Source of the DNA: Ensifer adhaerens | Lineage (GTDB): Bacteria > Pseudomonadota > Alphaproteobacteria > Rhizobiales > Rhizobiaceae | NCBI RefSeq assembly: GCF_013283195.1 | Contig: NZ_JABEKT010000001.1 | Span: forward strand, 3,111,473-3,175,472 | Length of the DNA stretch: 64,000 nucleotides | Direction of reading: 5' to 3' | In this document: piece after piece, positions 48,248-58,020 of the stretch | Position numbering within the stretch: the stretch's first letter is position 1 | Layout: every line of letters begins with the position of its first letter | The notes under the pieces: model-generated | Seen by the model: only the letters and a program-made list of their open reading frames with translations | What the model was told of the DNA's origin: nothing | Databases searched by the model: none | Position numbers and translations under genes: made by a program

Positions 48248-48654
48248 ACGATCTCAGTAGGTCGGCGCGACCGCGTCGCCGAGATAGAGAGCTGATCTGC
48301 TGAACATGCTCCATGCAGGCACGCATCGAGCCGCTGGTGGTACCCACTCTCCCCGTTTTCCTCGAGCCTGCCCCGAGGATCCATGTCGCGCCACGCGAAC
48401 AATCATCTGTTCTTGATGAACCGAGGATCCACAGGCCCCGCGCGGAGCTCGCAGATCTGTCGAGGACCACAGAGCTGGATCCTCGGGTCAAGTCCGAGGA
48501 TGACACTTTGAAAGCTTGGGCCTCACGGCCCCGTGCCAATGGCCAAGCCCGACGTAGCAACTGCGAGACCAAATCATGCCGACAACGCGTGGGTGAAGTC
48601 GGAACAGACCGTGCGCTTCACCGACAGTCCAACTGCGCAGACAACAAGACGCCA
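48248..48654. repeat. REP-like fragments between the FAD oxidoreductase and chemoreceptor genes
   Basis: About 400 bp without a gene. CGAGGATCCA occurs at 48374 and 48422, and an inverted pair ATCCTCGG/CCGAGGAT at about 48479-48501. These look like degenerate copies of one palindromic repeat, in both orientations. Other frames here appear non-coding. Confidence 0.5.
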
Positions 48655-48690
48655 CAAAAAAACGCCCCGGACCGGGATGGTTCGAGGCGT
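48655..48690 (-). terminator. Terminator of the globin-coupled receptor gene
   Basis: Read on the minus strand, ACGCCTCG pairs with CGGGGCGT (one G-U) and is followed by seven Ts. It lies 27 bp past the receptor stop codon. Confidence 0.8.
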
Positions 48691-48716
48691 CAATGCTTCA
48701 TACTTTGCTGTCCGGC

Positions 48717-50237
48717 TCAGGCCGCGCGGCGATAGCCAGATGCAGTGCCGACGTGAACCTGGGTGGATGTCTGGAACGCCTTCAGCTTCAGCGCGATCTG
48801 CTCTGATTCCACCGTCAGTGCCTGGCTTGCGGCATTGGCCTCTTCGACCATGGCGGCGTTCTGCTGGGTGATCTGGTCCATCTGGCCGATCGCCGTGTTG
48901 ACCGCCTGCAGACCTTGCGCCTGCTCGGCGGTGCTGGCGCGGATGTTGCCGAAGACGGAGCTGACTTCGACCACTTGCGAGACGATCTGCTGCAGCGACT
49001 GGGCAACCTGGTTGACCGAGTTGACGCCATCGTCAACCTGACCGCGCGACTTGGCGATCAGGCCCTGGATGTCCTTGGCCGCATCGGCGCAGCGCTGGGC
49101 GAGTGCGCGCACTTCGGAGGCGACAACGGCAAAGCCCCTGCCCGCCTCGCCGGCGCGCGCCGCCTCGATGCCGGCGTTCAGCGCCAGTAGATTGGTCTGG
49201 AAGGCTATCTCGTCGATGACGTCGACGATGCGGGCAATGCTTGCCGACGACGTCTGGATTTCCTGCATCACCTCGATCGCGTGGGTGACGATCTCGCCGC
49301 TCTGCTCGGCATTGGCGCGGGCGGCAATGACCGTCGAATTCGCCTGGTCGGCACCCTCGGCGGTCTGCTTGACAGTGCGCGTCACCTGCTCGACGGCAGC
49401 TGCCGTCTCTTCGAGGTTGGCCGCCTGGCGCTCGGTGCGCTTGGCGAGATCGTCGGCAGCCGCCGCGATCTCCTTAGCGCTCAGATGGATCTGGCTGGCG
49501 CCGGCCTCGATGCCGCCGATCGCGCGGGCAAGCTCGCTGATCGCATGGTTGAAGTTTTCGCCCAGCTCTTCGTAAGCCACGGGAAGGTCAGCGGCGATAC
49601 GCGCCGTCAGGTCGCCGTCGGAGATCTTCTTCAGCGCGACACCGAAGGTCTGGCTGACGAGTTTGCGTTCGGTCGCGAGCACCTCTTCCTGCACGGCACG
49701 CTGCTTGGTGACGTCGGAGGCGTCCATATAGACCGAGATCGACAGGTCCATGTCGAGGAACATGCCCTTGACGAGGCTCGACAGCATCGCGCTCATGTCT
49801 TCGGCCGAGGTCTTCTGGTTGGAGAACAGGCCGCCTTTCGGCCAATGCGCCTTGACGATTTCGGTGATGAGGTGCTCGGCGATCAGCGCGTAGCCGCCGA
49901 TGTACCAGCGCGGCTCAAGCCCGATGCGGGCATGCACCTGGCCGATGGTGCGGACCTTCGCACCGTATTCGTCGTTGAAATTGCCGTCGGCGATGTTCGC
50001 CCAATGGCCGACCTGCGCCCCCTTGGCGCGGTTGATATGCGCATCCGACGAGAAGAAGCGGTTGGTCTCCGGCGTCTTCTTGACCCGGGCGTAAAATTTG
50101 TCGAGCGCCGGCGCCATCTCCTTTTCAAGGATCGGCTTCAGGGCCTTCAGGCTCGCCTTGGCAGCATCATCAAGCGCCATGAAATTGAGACGACCGGCAA
50201 TATCTTCCTTGCCGGCAGCGACGTGTTCCGTTTTCAT
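48717..50237 (-). CDS. Globin-coupled methyl-accepting chemotaxis protein
   Basis: A 506-residue soluble receptor with no membrane segment. Residues about 15-175 form a protoglobin sensor: [19 protein letters not shown] contains the likely proximal haem His (H102). A short HAMP-like stretch follows, then a signalling domain whose conserved tip is [20 protein letters not shown] (342-361). It probably senses oxygen and steers CheA, like HemAT. The start at 50237 follows GGGAAG. No CheR/CheB pentapeptide is seen at the C-terminus. Confidence 0.88.
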   Translation of the reverse strand: MKTEHVAAGKEDIAGRLNFMALDDAAKASLKALKPILEKEMAPALDKFYARVKKTPETNRFFSSDAHINRAKGAQVGHWANIADGNFNDEYGAKVRTIGQVHARIGLEPRWYIGGYALIAEHLITEIVKAHWPKGGLFSNQKTSAEDMSAMLSSLVKGMFLDMDLSISVYMDASDVTKQRAVQEEVLATERKLVSQTFGVALKKISDGDLTARIAADLPVAYEELGENFNHAISELARAIGGIEAGASQIHLSAKEIAAAADDLAKRTERQAANLEETAAAVEQVTRTVKQTAEGADQANSTVIAARANAEQSGEIVTHAIEVMQEIQTSSASIARIVDVIDEIAFQTNLLALNAGIEAARAGEAGRGFAVVASEVRALAQRCADAAKDIQGLIAKSRGQVDDGVNSVNQVAQSLQQIVSQVVEVSSVFGNIRASTAEQAQGLQAVNTAIGQMDQITQQNAAMVEEANAASQALTVESEQIALKLKAFQTSTQVHVGTASGYRRAA

Positions 50238-50451
50238 GCGCGACTTCCCTGCATGCTCTTTCTGGATCATGGAAGCTGGACGGGAGACCGGGCGAACGAG
50301 GTCAGATCCACAATCCTTGCCGCAATCATGGCGGCTATCTGCACCCAGGCAAAAGCCATGAGCTGCAGTCACTTTCCATCAGCACTCGTATAAGCCCATG
50401 GTAAAGGAAGCCTTACGGGAAACAGCCATTTCGAGTACCCGCCACGCACTT

Positions 50452-50483
50452 CAACCGGAATTGACGAACATCAATTCCGGTTG
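50452..50483. promoter_or_regulatory. 12-bp perfect inverted repeat upstream of the receptor gene
   Basis: CAACCGGAATTG and CAATTCCGGTTG flank 8 bp, 215-246 bp upstream of the receptor ATG and 45 bp past the parA-like stop. No uridine run follows on either strand, so an operator is as likely as a terminator. Confidence 0.4.
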
Positions 50484-50527
50484 TTCAAATTCTTCAAAGC
50501 ATGTGGCGTCGGGGCCTGAGCCCCTGA

Positions 50528-51247
50528 TCAGGCGGCGCGCCGCGAAGCCCAGGATGGCGCACGCGAAGCCCAGGAGCGCCGCGCCTTGATCGGCGTCAGG
50601 GCCTGCACTTCCTTAGCAAGCGCCAATGCATTTTCGCGCGCCTTGTCGAGGTTGCTGACGCGGGCCTCGTCCATCGACTGCAACGTTCCGCCGCAGTCGA
50701 AGATTTCGCGATAGGCAACACGTTCGACGATCGGCGTGTCGAGCACCGAGACACCGCGCGAGGCAAGCAGCGTCTTGATGGTCTGCAGCGCCCGCGTCGT
50801 CACCAGCGAATTGACGCGGGTGAGCACGACCGAATGGTTGATGCGAACCCGGGCCCTCTCCTCGATCTGGCGGATAAGTTCGAGGATCTGCACGGCACCG
50901 CGCGCGTCCATGGCACAGCCCTGAACCGGGATCAGCACCTGGTCGGAAAGGGCCAGCGCCAGCGCGACGATCTGGTCCTTGGCGCCGGCGAGGTCGATGA
51001 TGATGTAATCGGCCTCGTCCTTCATTTCCCGGATATGACATTCCAGCGATGCCGGGGTGATGTGGGAGATGACCGAGAGATTGGCGATCTGGCCGGAGAC
51101 TTCCGCCCAACTGGTGATCCAACGCTGCGGATCGGCGTCAAGAACCACAACGCGGTGTCCCTGCCTTGCCAGTTCCGTCGACAGGATCAGCGCCGCCGTC
51201 GTCTTGCCCGCGCCGCCCTTTGCATTGGCGAAAGTGATGACCGCCAT
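50528..51247 (-). CDS. Orphan ParA/MinD-family ATPase
   Basis: A 239-residue deviant-Walker ATPase. The N-terminal KGGAGKTTAALILSTEL carries the signature Lys, followed by VVLDADPQRWITSWAEVSG and the DYIIIDLAGAKD Walker B region. No parB gene is adjacent, so chromosome segregation is unlikely; such orphans position other cargo such as chemotaxis clusters, and a chemoreceptor gene lies next to it. The C-terminus carries a 7-residue duplication (SWASRAP, SWASRRA) from a 21-bp repeat. Start ATG at 51247 after GAGGAA. Confidence 0.82.
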   Translation of the reverse strand: MAVITFANAKGGAGKTTAALILSTELARQGHRVVVLDADPQRWITSWAEVSGQIANLSVISHITPASLECHIREMKDEADYIIIDLAGAKDQIVALALALSDQVLIPVQGCAMDARGAVQILELIRQIEERARVRINHSVVLTRVNSLVTTRALQTIKTLLASRGVSVLDTPIVERVAYREIFDCGGTLQSMDEARVSNLDKARENALALAKEVQALTPIKARRSWASRAPSWASRRAA

Positions 51248-51404
51248 CTTATTCCTCATTCTATCCTGTGTTCCCGCGCCCTGCCCGACCGAAGCGTCGA
51301 GCGAGCAGTGCCGCTTAATAGAACCTTTCAGAACATGGTTAACGAATTGGAAATTTTCGCTGGCGAAGATTAACACCATCCTGCCCAATCCGCAGGCAGG
51401 ACGC

Positions 51405-51439
51405 AAAAAAGCCCGGAAAACTGGTGGTTTCCCGGGCTT
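51405..51439 (-). terminator. Terminator of the amine-catabolism operon
   Basis: On the minus strand AAGCCCGG with GTTT/AAAC extension pairs with CCGGGCTT and is followed by six Ts. It lies 45 bp past the iron-alcohol dehydrogenase stop and upstream of the parA-like gene. Confidence 0.88.
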
Positions 51440-51483
51440 CAAGAAAATTAACGCTCAGAGGCTTTTGGGCAATGCGCCCCGCC

Positions 51484-52629
51484 TCAGATGCATTCCCTGA
51501 ACAGCTTCTTGGCCGCATCGAGCGTCAGCTCGACCGGGTTGCCGCCGGCGGTCGGATCGACGATCGCCATTTCCGACATCTCATCGATGCGGTCGGTGCC
51601 GACACCAAGTGCTGCGAGCTTGTCGGGAACGCCGAGTTCTTCGCGCAGCTTCAAGACATAGTCGTAGAAGCCGTCGAAGCCGCCGGAGATGCCGAGATAG
51701 GCGGCCGCGCGCACGATCTTGTCCTCGATCGCCGAGCGGTTGAAGCGCAGCACCGGCGGCATCACCACGGCATTGGTCATGCCATGATGGGTGTTGTAGA
51801 TCGCGCCGACCGGATGCGAGAGCGAGTGGATGGCACCGAGCCCCTTCTGGAAGGCGACGGCGCCCATGGCGGCCGCACTCATCAAGTTGGCGCGGGCTTC
51901 GATATCGGTGCCGTCCTTGTAGGCGCGGGGCAGGTATTCCTTGACCAGCCGCATGCCTTCGAGCGCGATACCTGCCGACATCGGATGATAGAACGGCGAG
52001 GAATAGGCTTCCAGGCAATGGGCAAAGGCGTCCATGCCGGTGCCGGCGGTGATGACCTTCGGCATCCCGACCGTCAGTTCCGGGTCGCAGATGGTAACGG
52101 CAGGCAGGAACTTCGGATGGAAGATCACCTTCTTCACATGGCTTGCGGAATTGGTGATGACGCTGGCGCGTCCGACCTCTGAGCCGGTGCCGGCCGTCGT
52201 CGGCACGGCGACGATCGGCGCAATACCCTCGACGCTCGCCCGCGTCCACCAGTCGCCGACATCCTCGAAGTCCCAGACGGGCCGCGTCTGCCCGGCCATG
52301 AAGGCCACGCACTTGCCGAGGTCGAGGCCGGAGCCGCCGCCGAAGGCAACGACGCCGTCATGGCCGCCGTCCTTGAACGCCTTGACGCCGGCGGCCAGGT
52401 TGATGTCATTCGGGTTCGGATCGACATCGGCGAAGATCGCCCGGCCAAGGCCGTTGGCCTCGAGGATATCGAGCGCATTCTGCGTGATCGCCATCGGCGC
52501 CAGGCCACGGTCGGTGATCAAGAGCGGCTTCTTCATGCCGGCCGCCTTGCAATGGTCGGCAAGCTCCTTGATCCGGCCGGCGCCAAACCTGATGGCGGTC
52601 GGATAGCTCCAGTTCGCGGTGATCGTCAT
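51484..52629 (-). CDS. Iron-containing alcohol dehydrogenase
   Basis: A 381-residue group III alcohol dehydrogenase that would interconvert an alcohol and aldehyde with NAD(P). The nucleotide segment GVVAFGGGSGLDLGK, PTTAGTGSEVGRASV, and the metal-binding His residues in GMDAFAHCLEAY and GAIHSLSHPVGAIYNTHHG are intact. The start overlaps the aldehyde dehydrogenase stop as ATGA. Coupling to that enzyme and to the ligase gene suggests oxidation of a hydroxyl group on a gamma-glutamylated compound; this is inference. Confidence 0.9.
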   Translation of the reverse strand: MTITANWSYPTAIRFGAGRIKELADHCKAAGMKKPLLITDRGLAPMAITQNALDILEANGLGRAIFADVDPNPNDINLAAGVKAFKDGGHDGVVAFGGGSGLDLGKCVAFMAGQTRPVWDFEDVGDWWTRASVEGIAPIVAVPTTAGTGSEVGRASVITNSASHVKKVIFHPKFLPAVTICDPELTVGMPKVITAGTGMDAFAHCLEAYSSPFYHPMSAGIALEGMRLVKEYLPRAYKDGTDIEARANLMSAAAMGAVAFQKGLGAIHSLSHPVGAIYNTHHGMTNAVVMPPVLRFNRSAIEDKIVRAAAYLGISGGFDGFYDYVLKLREELGVPDKLAALGVGTDRIDEMSEMAIVDPTAGGNPVELTLDAAKKLFRECI

Positions 52630-54011
52630 GCTGTGACTTTCTTCAGATGGTAGGATTTCGGACGGGTAAGGTTCTGGAAGCCGATGACCGAAAGCGAGCC
52701 GCCGCGGCCGGTTTCCTTGACGCCGGTCCAGCAAAGCGCCGGATCGAGATAGTCGGCGCGGTTCATGAACACGGTGCCGGTTTCAAGGTCGCGGCCGATG
52801 CGCGAGGCGCGGTCCGCATCCTTGGTCCACAGCGACACCGTCAGCCCGTACTGGCAATCGTTCATCAGCTCGATCGCCTGGCTGTCGCTCTTCACTTTCA
52901 TGATGCCGACGGCCGGGCCGAAGGTTTCTTCGCGCATGAAGGCCATGGAGTGATCGACGTCGACCAGCACCTGCGGCGCGAGATAGGCGCCGCCATCGTC
53001 CTGCGGGAACAGCTTCGGGTCGACCAGCGCCTTGGCGCCCTTCGAGATCGCGTCGGCGATCTGCTCGCGAACGGTTGCGGCAAAGCGCTTGTGCGCCATC
53101 GGCCCCAGCGTCGTTTCCGGATCGAGTGGATTGCCGAGCTTGTAGTTCGACACCCAGGCGACCGACTTCTCGACGAAAGCGTCATAGAGCGATTCATGCA
53201 CATAGATGCGCTCGATGCCGCAGCAGCACTGGCCGGAATTGAAGGTGGCGCCATCCATCAAGGTGTCGACCGCCGCATCGAGATCAGCGTCTTCCATGAC
53301 GTAGCCCGGATCCTTGCCGCCGAGTTCCAGGCCAAGGCCGGTGAATGTGCCGGCAGCCGCGCGCTCGATCGACCGGCCGCCTTCGACCGAACCGGTGAAG
53401 TTGATGAAGTCGAAGCTTTTCGCCGCAATCAGTGCTGCCGTCGTCTCGTGGTCGAGGAAGACGTTCTGGAACACATCGGCCGGAACGCCGGCCTCGACGA
53501 AGGCGCGCACCATGCGCTCACCGACGAGGATCGTCTGGCTGGCATGCTTGATGATGACGGTGTTGCCGGCCATCAGCGCCGGCGCGACCGTGTTGATCGC
53601 GGTCATGTAAGGATAGTTCCACGGCGCGATGACGAAGACCACACCATGCGGCTCGCGTTCGATACGGCGGCCGAAGCGGTCGCTGTCCTCGACGAGGATC
53701 GGCTGCAGCGCATCGGCGGCAATCGAGGCGACGTAGTTCGAGCGCTCGTTGAAGCCCTTGAACTCGCCGCCGTAGCGCACCGGCCGGCCCATCTGCCAGG
53801 CAAGCTCCGGCACGACCTCGTCGACCATCTCGTTGAGACGGGCGACGCCGGCCAGCACCAGGTTGACGCGCTCGTCCAGCGGACGGCGGGCCCAGGCCTT
53901 TTGCGCCTGGCGGGCGTGGGCGACGGCCTGCTTGGCAAGCTCCAGCGGCAACGCCGGGCGTTCGGCATAAACTTCCCCGTTCACCGGAGAAATACACTTG
54001 ATCATGCTCAT
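52626..54011 (-). CDS. NAD(P)-dependent aldehyde dehydrogenase
   Basis: A 461-residue aldehyde dehydrogenase. FVIAPWNYPYMTAINTVAPA, the Glu in GLELGGKDPGYV and the catalytic Cys region FNSGQCCCGIERIYVHE are all present, as is EETFGPAVGIMKV. It would oxidise the aldehyde made by the neighbouring iron-alcohol dehydrogenase. The start ATG at 54011 follows AGGAAG; a second ATG lies two codons later. It is 85 bp past the glutamine-synthetase-like gene. Confidence 0.9.
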   Translation of the reverse strand: MSMIKCISPVNGEVYAERPALPLELAKQAVAHARQAQKAWARRPLDERVNLVLAGVARLNEMVDEVVPELAWQMGRPVRYGGEFKGFNERSNYVASIAADALQPILVEDSDRFGRRIEREPHGVVFVIAPWNYPYMTAINTVAPALMAGNTVIIKHASQTILVGERMVRAFVEAGVPADVFQNVFLDHETTAALIAAKSFDFINFTGSVEGGRSIERAAAGTFTGLGLELGGKDPGYVMEDADLDAAVDTLMDGATFNSGQCCCGIERIYVHESLYDAFVEKSVAWVSNYKLGNPLDPETTLGPMAHKRFAATVREQIADAISKGAKALVDPKLFPQDDGGAYLAPQVLVDVDHSMAFMREETFGPAVGIMKVKSDSQAIELMNDCQYGLTVSLWTKDADRASRIGRDLETGTVFMNRADYLDPALCWTGVKETGRGGSLSVIGFQNLTRPKSYHLKKVTA

Positions 54012-54096
54012 GATCGTCTTCCTGCTTCCATTTCGAATGACGGCGTGGCCGGCCCCGGTAGCGGGCCGGCCACTGAAACTTGAAATTCCGGCCCTG

Positions 54097-55461
54097 TCAG
54101 GCCCGCTCGAAGCCGCGTGCGACCTCCCAATCGGTGACGCGGCGATCGTATTCTTCCTGCTCCCACTCGGCAGCGCGGACATAGTGGTCGATGACCTCGT
54201 CGCCGAAGGCGGCACGCAGCATCTTGGAGCCGGTCAGCGCTTCTGTCGCGGCCCGCAAGGTACGCGGGATCTCGCGCACGTTCTTGCCGCCATAGGCATC
54301 GCCGACAAAGGGCGCTTCCAGTTCCATCTTGCCTTCGATACCGGAAATGCCGGCGGCGAGCAAAGCGGCGAAAGCGAGATAGGGATTGAGGTCGGAGCCG
54401 CCAACGCGGCACTCGATGCGGATCCCCTTGGTGTCCTCGCCGCACAGGCGATAGCCGGCCGTCCGGTTGTCCTTGCTCCACACCGCTTTCGTCGGCGCAA
54501 ACGTACCGGCCATGAAGCGCTTGTAGGAGTTGATGTAGGGCGCGAGGAAATAGGTGATCTCGCTGGCGTGGCTCAAGAGGCCGGCGACGTACTGGCGCAT
54601 CTGCTCCGACATGCCGTATTTGCCGTCCTTGTCGAAGAATTTCGGCGTCTTGCCGTCGGCGCTCCACAGCGACTGGTGGATATGCGACGACGAGCCAGCG
54701 GCCTGATAGTTCCACTTGGCAAGGAAGGTAATCGCCTTGCCACGCGACCAGGCGATTTCCTTGCAGCCGTTCTTGATGATCGCATGCCGGTCGGCCATCG
54801 TCAGCGCGTCGGCGTAGCGCACATTGATTTCTTCCTGGCCGGCAGACGCCTCGCCCTTGGAGTTCTCGACCGGAATGTCGGCGCCCTGTAGGCCGTTGCG
54901 GATCGCCCGCATCACGTCTTCTTCCTTGGTGGTCTGGAAGATGTGGTAGTCCTCGTTGTAACCGCTGACGAGCTGCAGGTCGCGGTAGCCGGACTGGCGC
55001 GCATCGTCATAGGTCTGGTCGAACAGGAAGAATTCGAGCTCGCTCGCCATGAAGGCCTTGAGACCCATGGCCTCCAGCCGGGCGATCTGCTTCTTCAGGA
55101 TGGCGCGCGGCGAATGCGGCACTTCGGCGTGGGTGTGATGGTCCAGCATGTCGCACAGCACAAGCGCGGTGCCCTCGAGCCACGGAATACGGCGCAGCGT
55201 CGAAAGGTCCGGCTTCATCGTATAGTCGCCGTAGCCTTTTTCCCAGCTCGTCGCCTTGTAGCCGGAGACGGTTTCCATCTCCATGTCGGTTGCCAGCAGG
55301 TAGTTGCAGCTATGCGTTTCCTGCCAGGCGCTGTCGACGAAATATTGCGCGTGGAAGCGCTTGCCCATCAGCCGGCCCTGCATGTCGACCTGGCAGGCGA
55401 GAACCGTATCGATGCGGCCCGCGGCAACATCCTCTTTCAATTGCTCGAACGAATAGCTCAT
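54097..55461 (-). CDS. Glutamine synthetase-like gamma-glutamyl-amine ligase (PuuA/GlnA4 type)
   Basis: A 454-residue member of the glutamine synthetase superfamily. The catalytic-domain signatures FMASELEFFLFD (metal Glu), GQEEINVRYADAL, GSSSHIHQSLW and the ATP/Glu loop YKRFMAGTFAPTKAVW are intact, but the N-terminal beta-grasp is short and there is no adenylylation Tyr motif, so it is not a housekeeping GlnA. With a permease, an alcohol and an aldehyde dehydrogenase alongside, it probably attaches glutamate to an amine or amino alcohol. The ATG at 55461 is used. Confidence 0.88.
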   Translation of the reverse strand: MSYSFEQLKEDVAAGRIDTVLACQVDMQGRLMGKRFHAQYFVDSAWQETHSCNYLLATDMEMETVSGYKATSWEKGYGDYTMKPDLSTLRRIPWLEGTALVLCDMLDHHTHAEVPHSPRAILKKQIARLEAMGLKAFMASELEFFLFDQTYDDARQSGYRDLQLVSGYNEDYHIFQTTKEEDVMRAIRNGLQGADIPVENSKGEASAGQEEINVRYADALTMADRHAIIKNGCKEIAWSRGKAITFLAKWNYQAAGSSSHIHQSLWSADGKTPKFFDKDGKYGMSEQMRQYVAGLLSHASEITYFLAPYINSYKRFMAGTFAPTKAVWSKDNRTAGYRLCGEDTKGIRIECRVGGSDLNPYLAFAALLAAGISGIEGKMELEAPFVGDAYGGKNVREIPRTLRAATEALTGSKMLRAAFGDEVIDHYVRAAEWEQEEYDRRVTDWEVARGFERA

Positions 55462-55556
55462 CAAAATTCATCCCATGTTTCGGCAAGCGGCCGTTCCCGT
55501 GGCCGCAAAAAGAAAGGCGGAAGCTGCAGTTGCGCTTCCGCCCATTTTATTGTTGC

Positions 55557-57104
55557 TTAGATCTGGCCGACCGCCTTTTCGGCAGCAGCGATTTCCGCCT
55601 GGCGGCGTGCGACTTCGTCGCCGATCGGCGGGCCGCGGAAGCGGCGCTTTTCGAAACCGAACCAGATGATCGCGGTCAGGACCAGGAAGCCGACGGTGAT
55701 GTAGAGCGCCCAGTCGTTCGGCGGCTGGATGCCGAGAACGAAGATCAGCGCCATGGCGATGATCGAGAGCACCGCAAAGATCTTGAACATACCCTCGCCC
55801 AAGTCCCACGGGCCCATCTTGTCCCACTTCGACGTGCCCCAGGCGAAGAGGCCGAGCGTGATCGGGATCGCGAAGGAGAAGAACAGGAAGATGACCGTGC
55901 ACGACACGACGATGGTGTAGACGGGCGTCTCGCCGATCGCGACCAGTGACGAACCCCAGACGAAGAGCACGGCGAGGATCGAGCCGGTCCAGATTGCTGC
56001 CACCGGCGTGCGGTAGGTCGGGCTGACCTTGGCGAGCGCCTTGGAGGCCGGCAGACCGCCGTCACGCGAGAAGGCGAAGATCATGCGCGAGACCGAGGTC
56101 ACGGTTGCCAGGCCGCACAGCCATTGGCTGACGAGGATGGCGAGGTAGAGCACGTCCTTCATCACAGGGTGGACCTGTGCGTCCATGGCCCAGAAGAACA
56201 CGTTCCAGCCCTGCTTGGCGGCTTCGTCCATGTTCGGGATCATCAGCACGAAAGAGCACAGCATGATGTAGCCGAACAGCGCCGACCACAGCACCGACGA
56301 GACCATGCCGCGCGGCACGGATTCGGCAGCTTTCACGGTTTCTTCCGAGGTATGCGCCGACGCATCGTAGCCGGTGATCGTATAGATCGGCAGAAGCAGA
56401 CCGAGCAGGAAGACCCACGAGCCCGAGGTTGCCGGCCAGACATTGCCGCCGGCTTCACCGGAATAGTTGGAGAAGGTGAAGAGGCGGGCGATGTCGTAGC
56501 TGTCGGCAACGGCGAGGCACACGACAGCGAGCAGGATCGACGTTGCGAAGATCAGGTAGCCCGAGAAATCGGTGAGCTTGGCCGTAAGCCCAATACCCAT
56601 GTGGTTGACCAGAGCCTGGGCGCCGGTGATGACCGCCAGGAAGATGATCCGCGTCAGCGTCGTATCCTCAAGGCCGAAATACGGTGTGCCGAACGAGCCC
56701 ATGAAGAAGTAATAGGTGCCGACATTGATGGCGCCCAGCACAGTAACGAGACCGAGCAGGTTGAACCAGGCGGTCAGCCAGCCGGTGAAGCGGTTGCCGA
56801 GGATCGAACCCCAGTGGTAGAGGCCGCCGGCGGTCGGATAGGCCGAGCTGATCTGCGCCATGGCAACGGCAAAGACGAGCGAGATGAAGCAGCCGAGCGG
56901 CCAGCCGATGCCGATGGCGGCCCCACCCGCACCCGACGTTGCCTGGGCCAGCGAATTGATGCCGCCGGAGAGAATGCAGATGATCGAGAACGAGACCGCG
57001 AAGTTCGAGAACCGGCTCATTCGCCGCTCGAGCTCCTGGGCATAGCCCATCGAATGCAGGACCTGCATGTCCTGCTTTTTGTCGAGATCACTGTAGTCTG
57101 ACAT
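55557..57104 (-). CDS. APC-family amino acid/amine permease
   Basis: A 515-residue inner-membrane transporter with twelve predicted segments. The N-terminal FSNFAVSFSIICILSGGINS and AYPTAGGLYHWGSILGNR are typical of the amino acid/choline/GABA permease branch, which includes choline/GABA and ethanolamine-type carriers. It is likely the uptake system, driven by an ion gradient, for the compound processed by this operon. The start follows GGGGAAGAAAA. It is 95 bp upstream of the ligase gene. Confidence 0.88.
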   Translation of the reverse strand: MSDYSDLDKKQDMQVLHSMGYAQELERRMSRFSNFAVSFSIICILSGGINSLAQATSGAGGAAIGIGWPLGCFISLVFAVAMAQISSAYPTAGGLYHWGSILGNRFTGWLTAWFNLLGLVTVLGAINVGTYYFFMGSFGTPYFGLEDTTLTRIIFLAVITGAQALVNHMGIGLTAKLTDFSGYLIFATSILLAVVCLAVADSYDIARLFTFSNYSGEAGGNVWPATSGSWVFLLGLLLPIYTITGYDASAHTSEETVKAAESVPRGMVSSVLWSALFGYIMLCSFVLMIPNMDEAAKQGWNVFFWAMDAQVHPVMKDVLYLAILVSQWLCGLATVTSVSRMIFAFSRDGGLPASKALAKVSPTYRTPVAAIWTGSILAVLFVWGSSLVAIGETPVYTIVVSCTVIFLFFSFAIPITLGLFAWGTSKWDKMGPWDLGEGMFKIFAVLSIIAMALIFVLGIQPPNDWALYITVGFLVLTAIIWFGFEKRRFRGPPIGDEVARRQAEIAAAEKAVGQI

Positions 57105-57216
57105 TTTTCTTCCCCTGATTTCTTCAGACCCGGCCGCCCCATTGCGGCAGGATCCCATCACTACCTGCCCCGGCAAGCCGGAACAGGACCGCGGCAAAGC
57201 CGCTCCCCAGGGTCTT

Positions 57217-57999
57217 TTATTGTGCTGAAAGTGCCGCCACGCCTTGGCTGAGCAACCCTTCCAGATAATCGGCCATGACCCTCTGGCCGATCTCGTTTCG
57301 AATGAGATCGTTGCGGATCTCGATCATCACATTCGGCAATCCGTTGTGGACGCCGTATTCGATCAGGCTATGCGTGACACCATCGGCCGGCCCGTAGGGC
57401 TCGTTGCGGCGGATGTCGTAGGCAACCTTGCCCTTGGTGGCGAAGGTCAGCATCTGGTCGGCGAGCCGGCTGTCGGCGTCATGCAATATGCCGACCTCGA
57501 CGGAGCGCGGCTTGCCGAAATAGACGGGCGTGAACGAGTGCATGGTGACGACCACGGGCGGCTTGCCCTTCGCCTTGCGCTCGGTGACGAACCGGCTGAC
57601 GGCGTCGTGAAACGGCAGGTAGATCTCGTCGACACGCGCCTGCCGCTCGTCCTCTGCCAAATCGCGGTTGCCGGGAACCTCGAAAACTTCGCTGACGGCA
57701 GGCATGGCGCCGTCGGCCTCCGGCGGACGGTTGCAATCATAGGCAAGGCGCGAGAAGCGCTGGTAAATCAGCGCCGCATCGAGCTTGCGCGACAGGAGCT
57801 CGGCAACGGCGAGCGCGCCGGGATCCCAGGCGATGTGGCTTTCGAGCGCCTGCTGCGAAAGGCCGAGCGACCCCAGCCGTTCGGGCACCCGGCGCGATGC
57901 ATGTTCGCAAACGAGAACGATTTCGCCTCTGCCGGCCGCATTCTCGATCGCAACCGGATCGCCATCTGTATCGGTCAAAAGTCGCGTCAACACCGGCAT
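57217..57999 (-). CDS. N-formylglutamate amidohydrolase-family protein
   Basis: A 260-residue zinc hydrolase of the FGase family. VLVCEHASRRVPERLG, RFSRLAYDCNRPPEA, and VVTMHSFTPVYFGK with likely metal ligands are present. In histidine catabolism the family releases formate from N-formylglutamate, but there is no hut gene nearby. In this operon it could cleave a gamma-glutamyl amide to free glutamate, which is inference. It is the first gene of the leftward operon and lies divergent from rpiR, with a TTCATTAATGAA palindrome about 22 bp upstream of its start. Confidence 0.85.
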   Translation of the reverse strand: MPVLTRLLTDTDGDPVAIENAAGRGEIVLVCEHASRRVPERLGSLGLSQQALESHIAWDPGALAVAELLSRKLDAALIYQRFSRLAYDCNRPPEADGAMPAVSEVFEVPGNRDLAEDERQARVDEIYLPFHDAVSRFVTERKAKGKPPVVVTMHSFTPVYFGKPRSVEVGILHDADSRLADQMLTFATKGKVAYDIRRNEPYGPADGVTHSLIEYGVHNGLPNVMIEIRNDLIRNEIGQRVMADYLEGLLSQGVAALSAQ

Positions 58000-58020
58000 C
58001 CCCTCTTGCCCCGTTAGACG

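Noticed and set aside
48470-48510. Inverted repeat as terminator of the FAD oxidoreductase gene
   Set aside because: No uridine run follows and similar fragments are scattered nearby; better seen as REP-like repeats.
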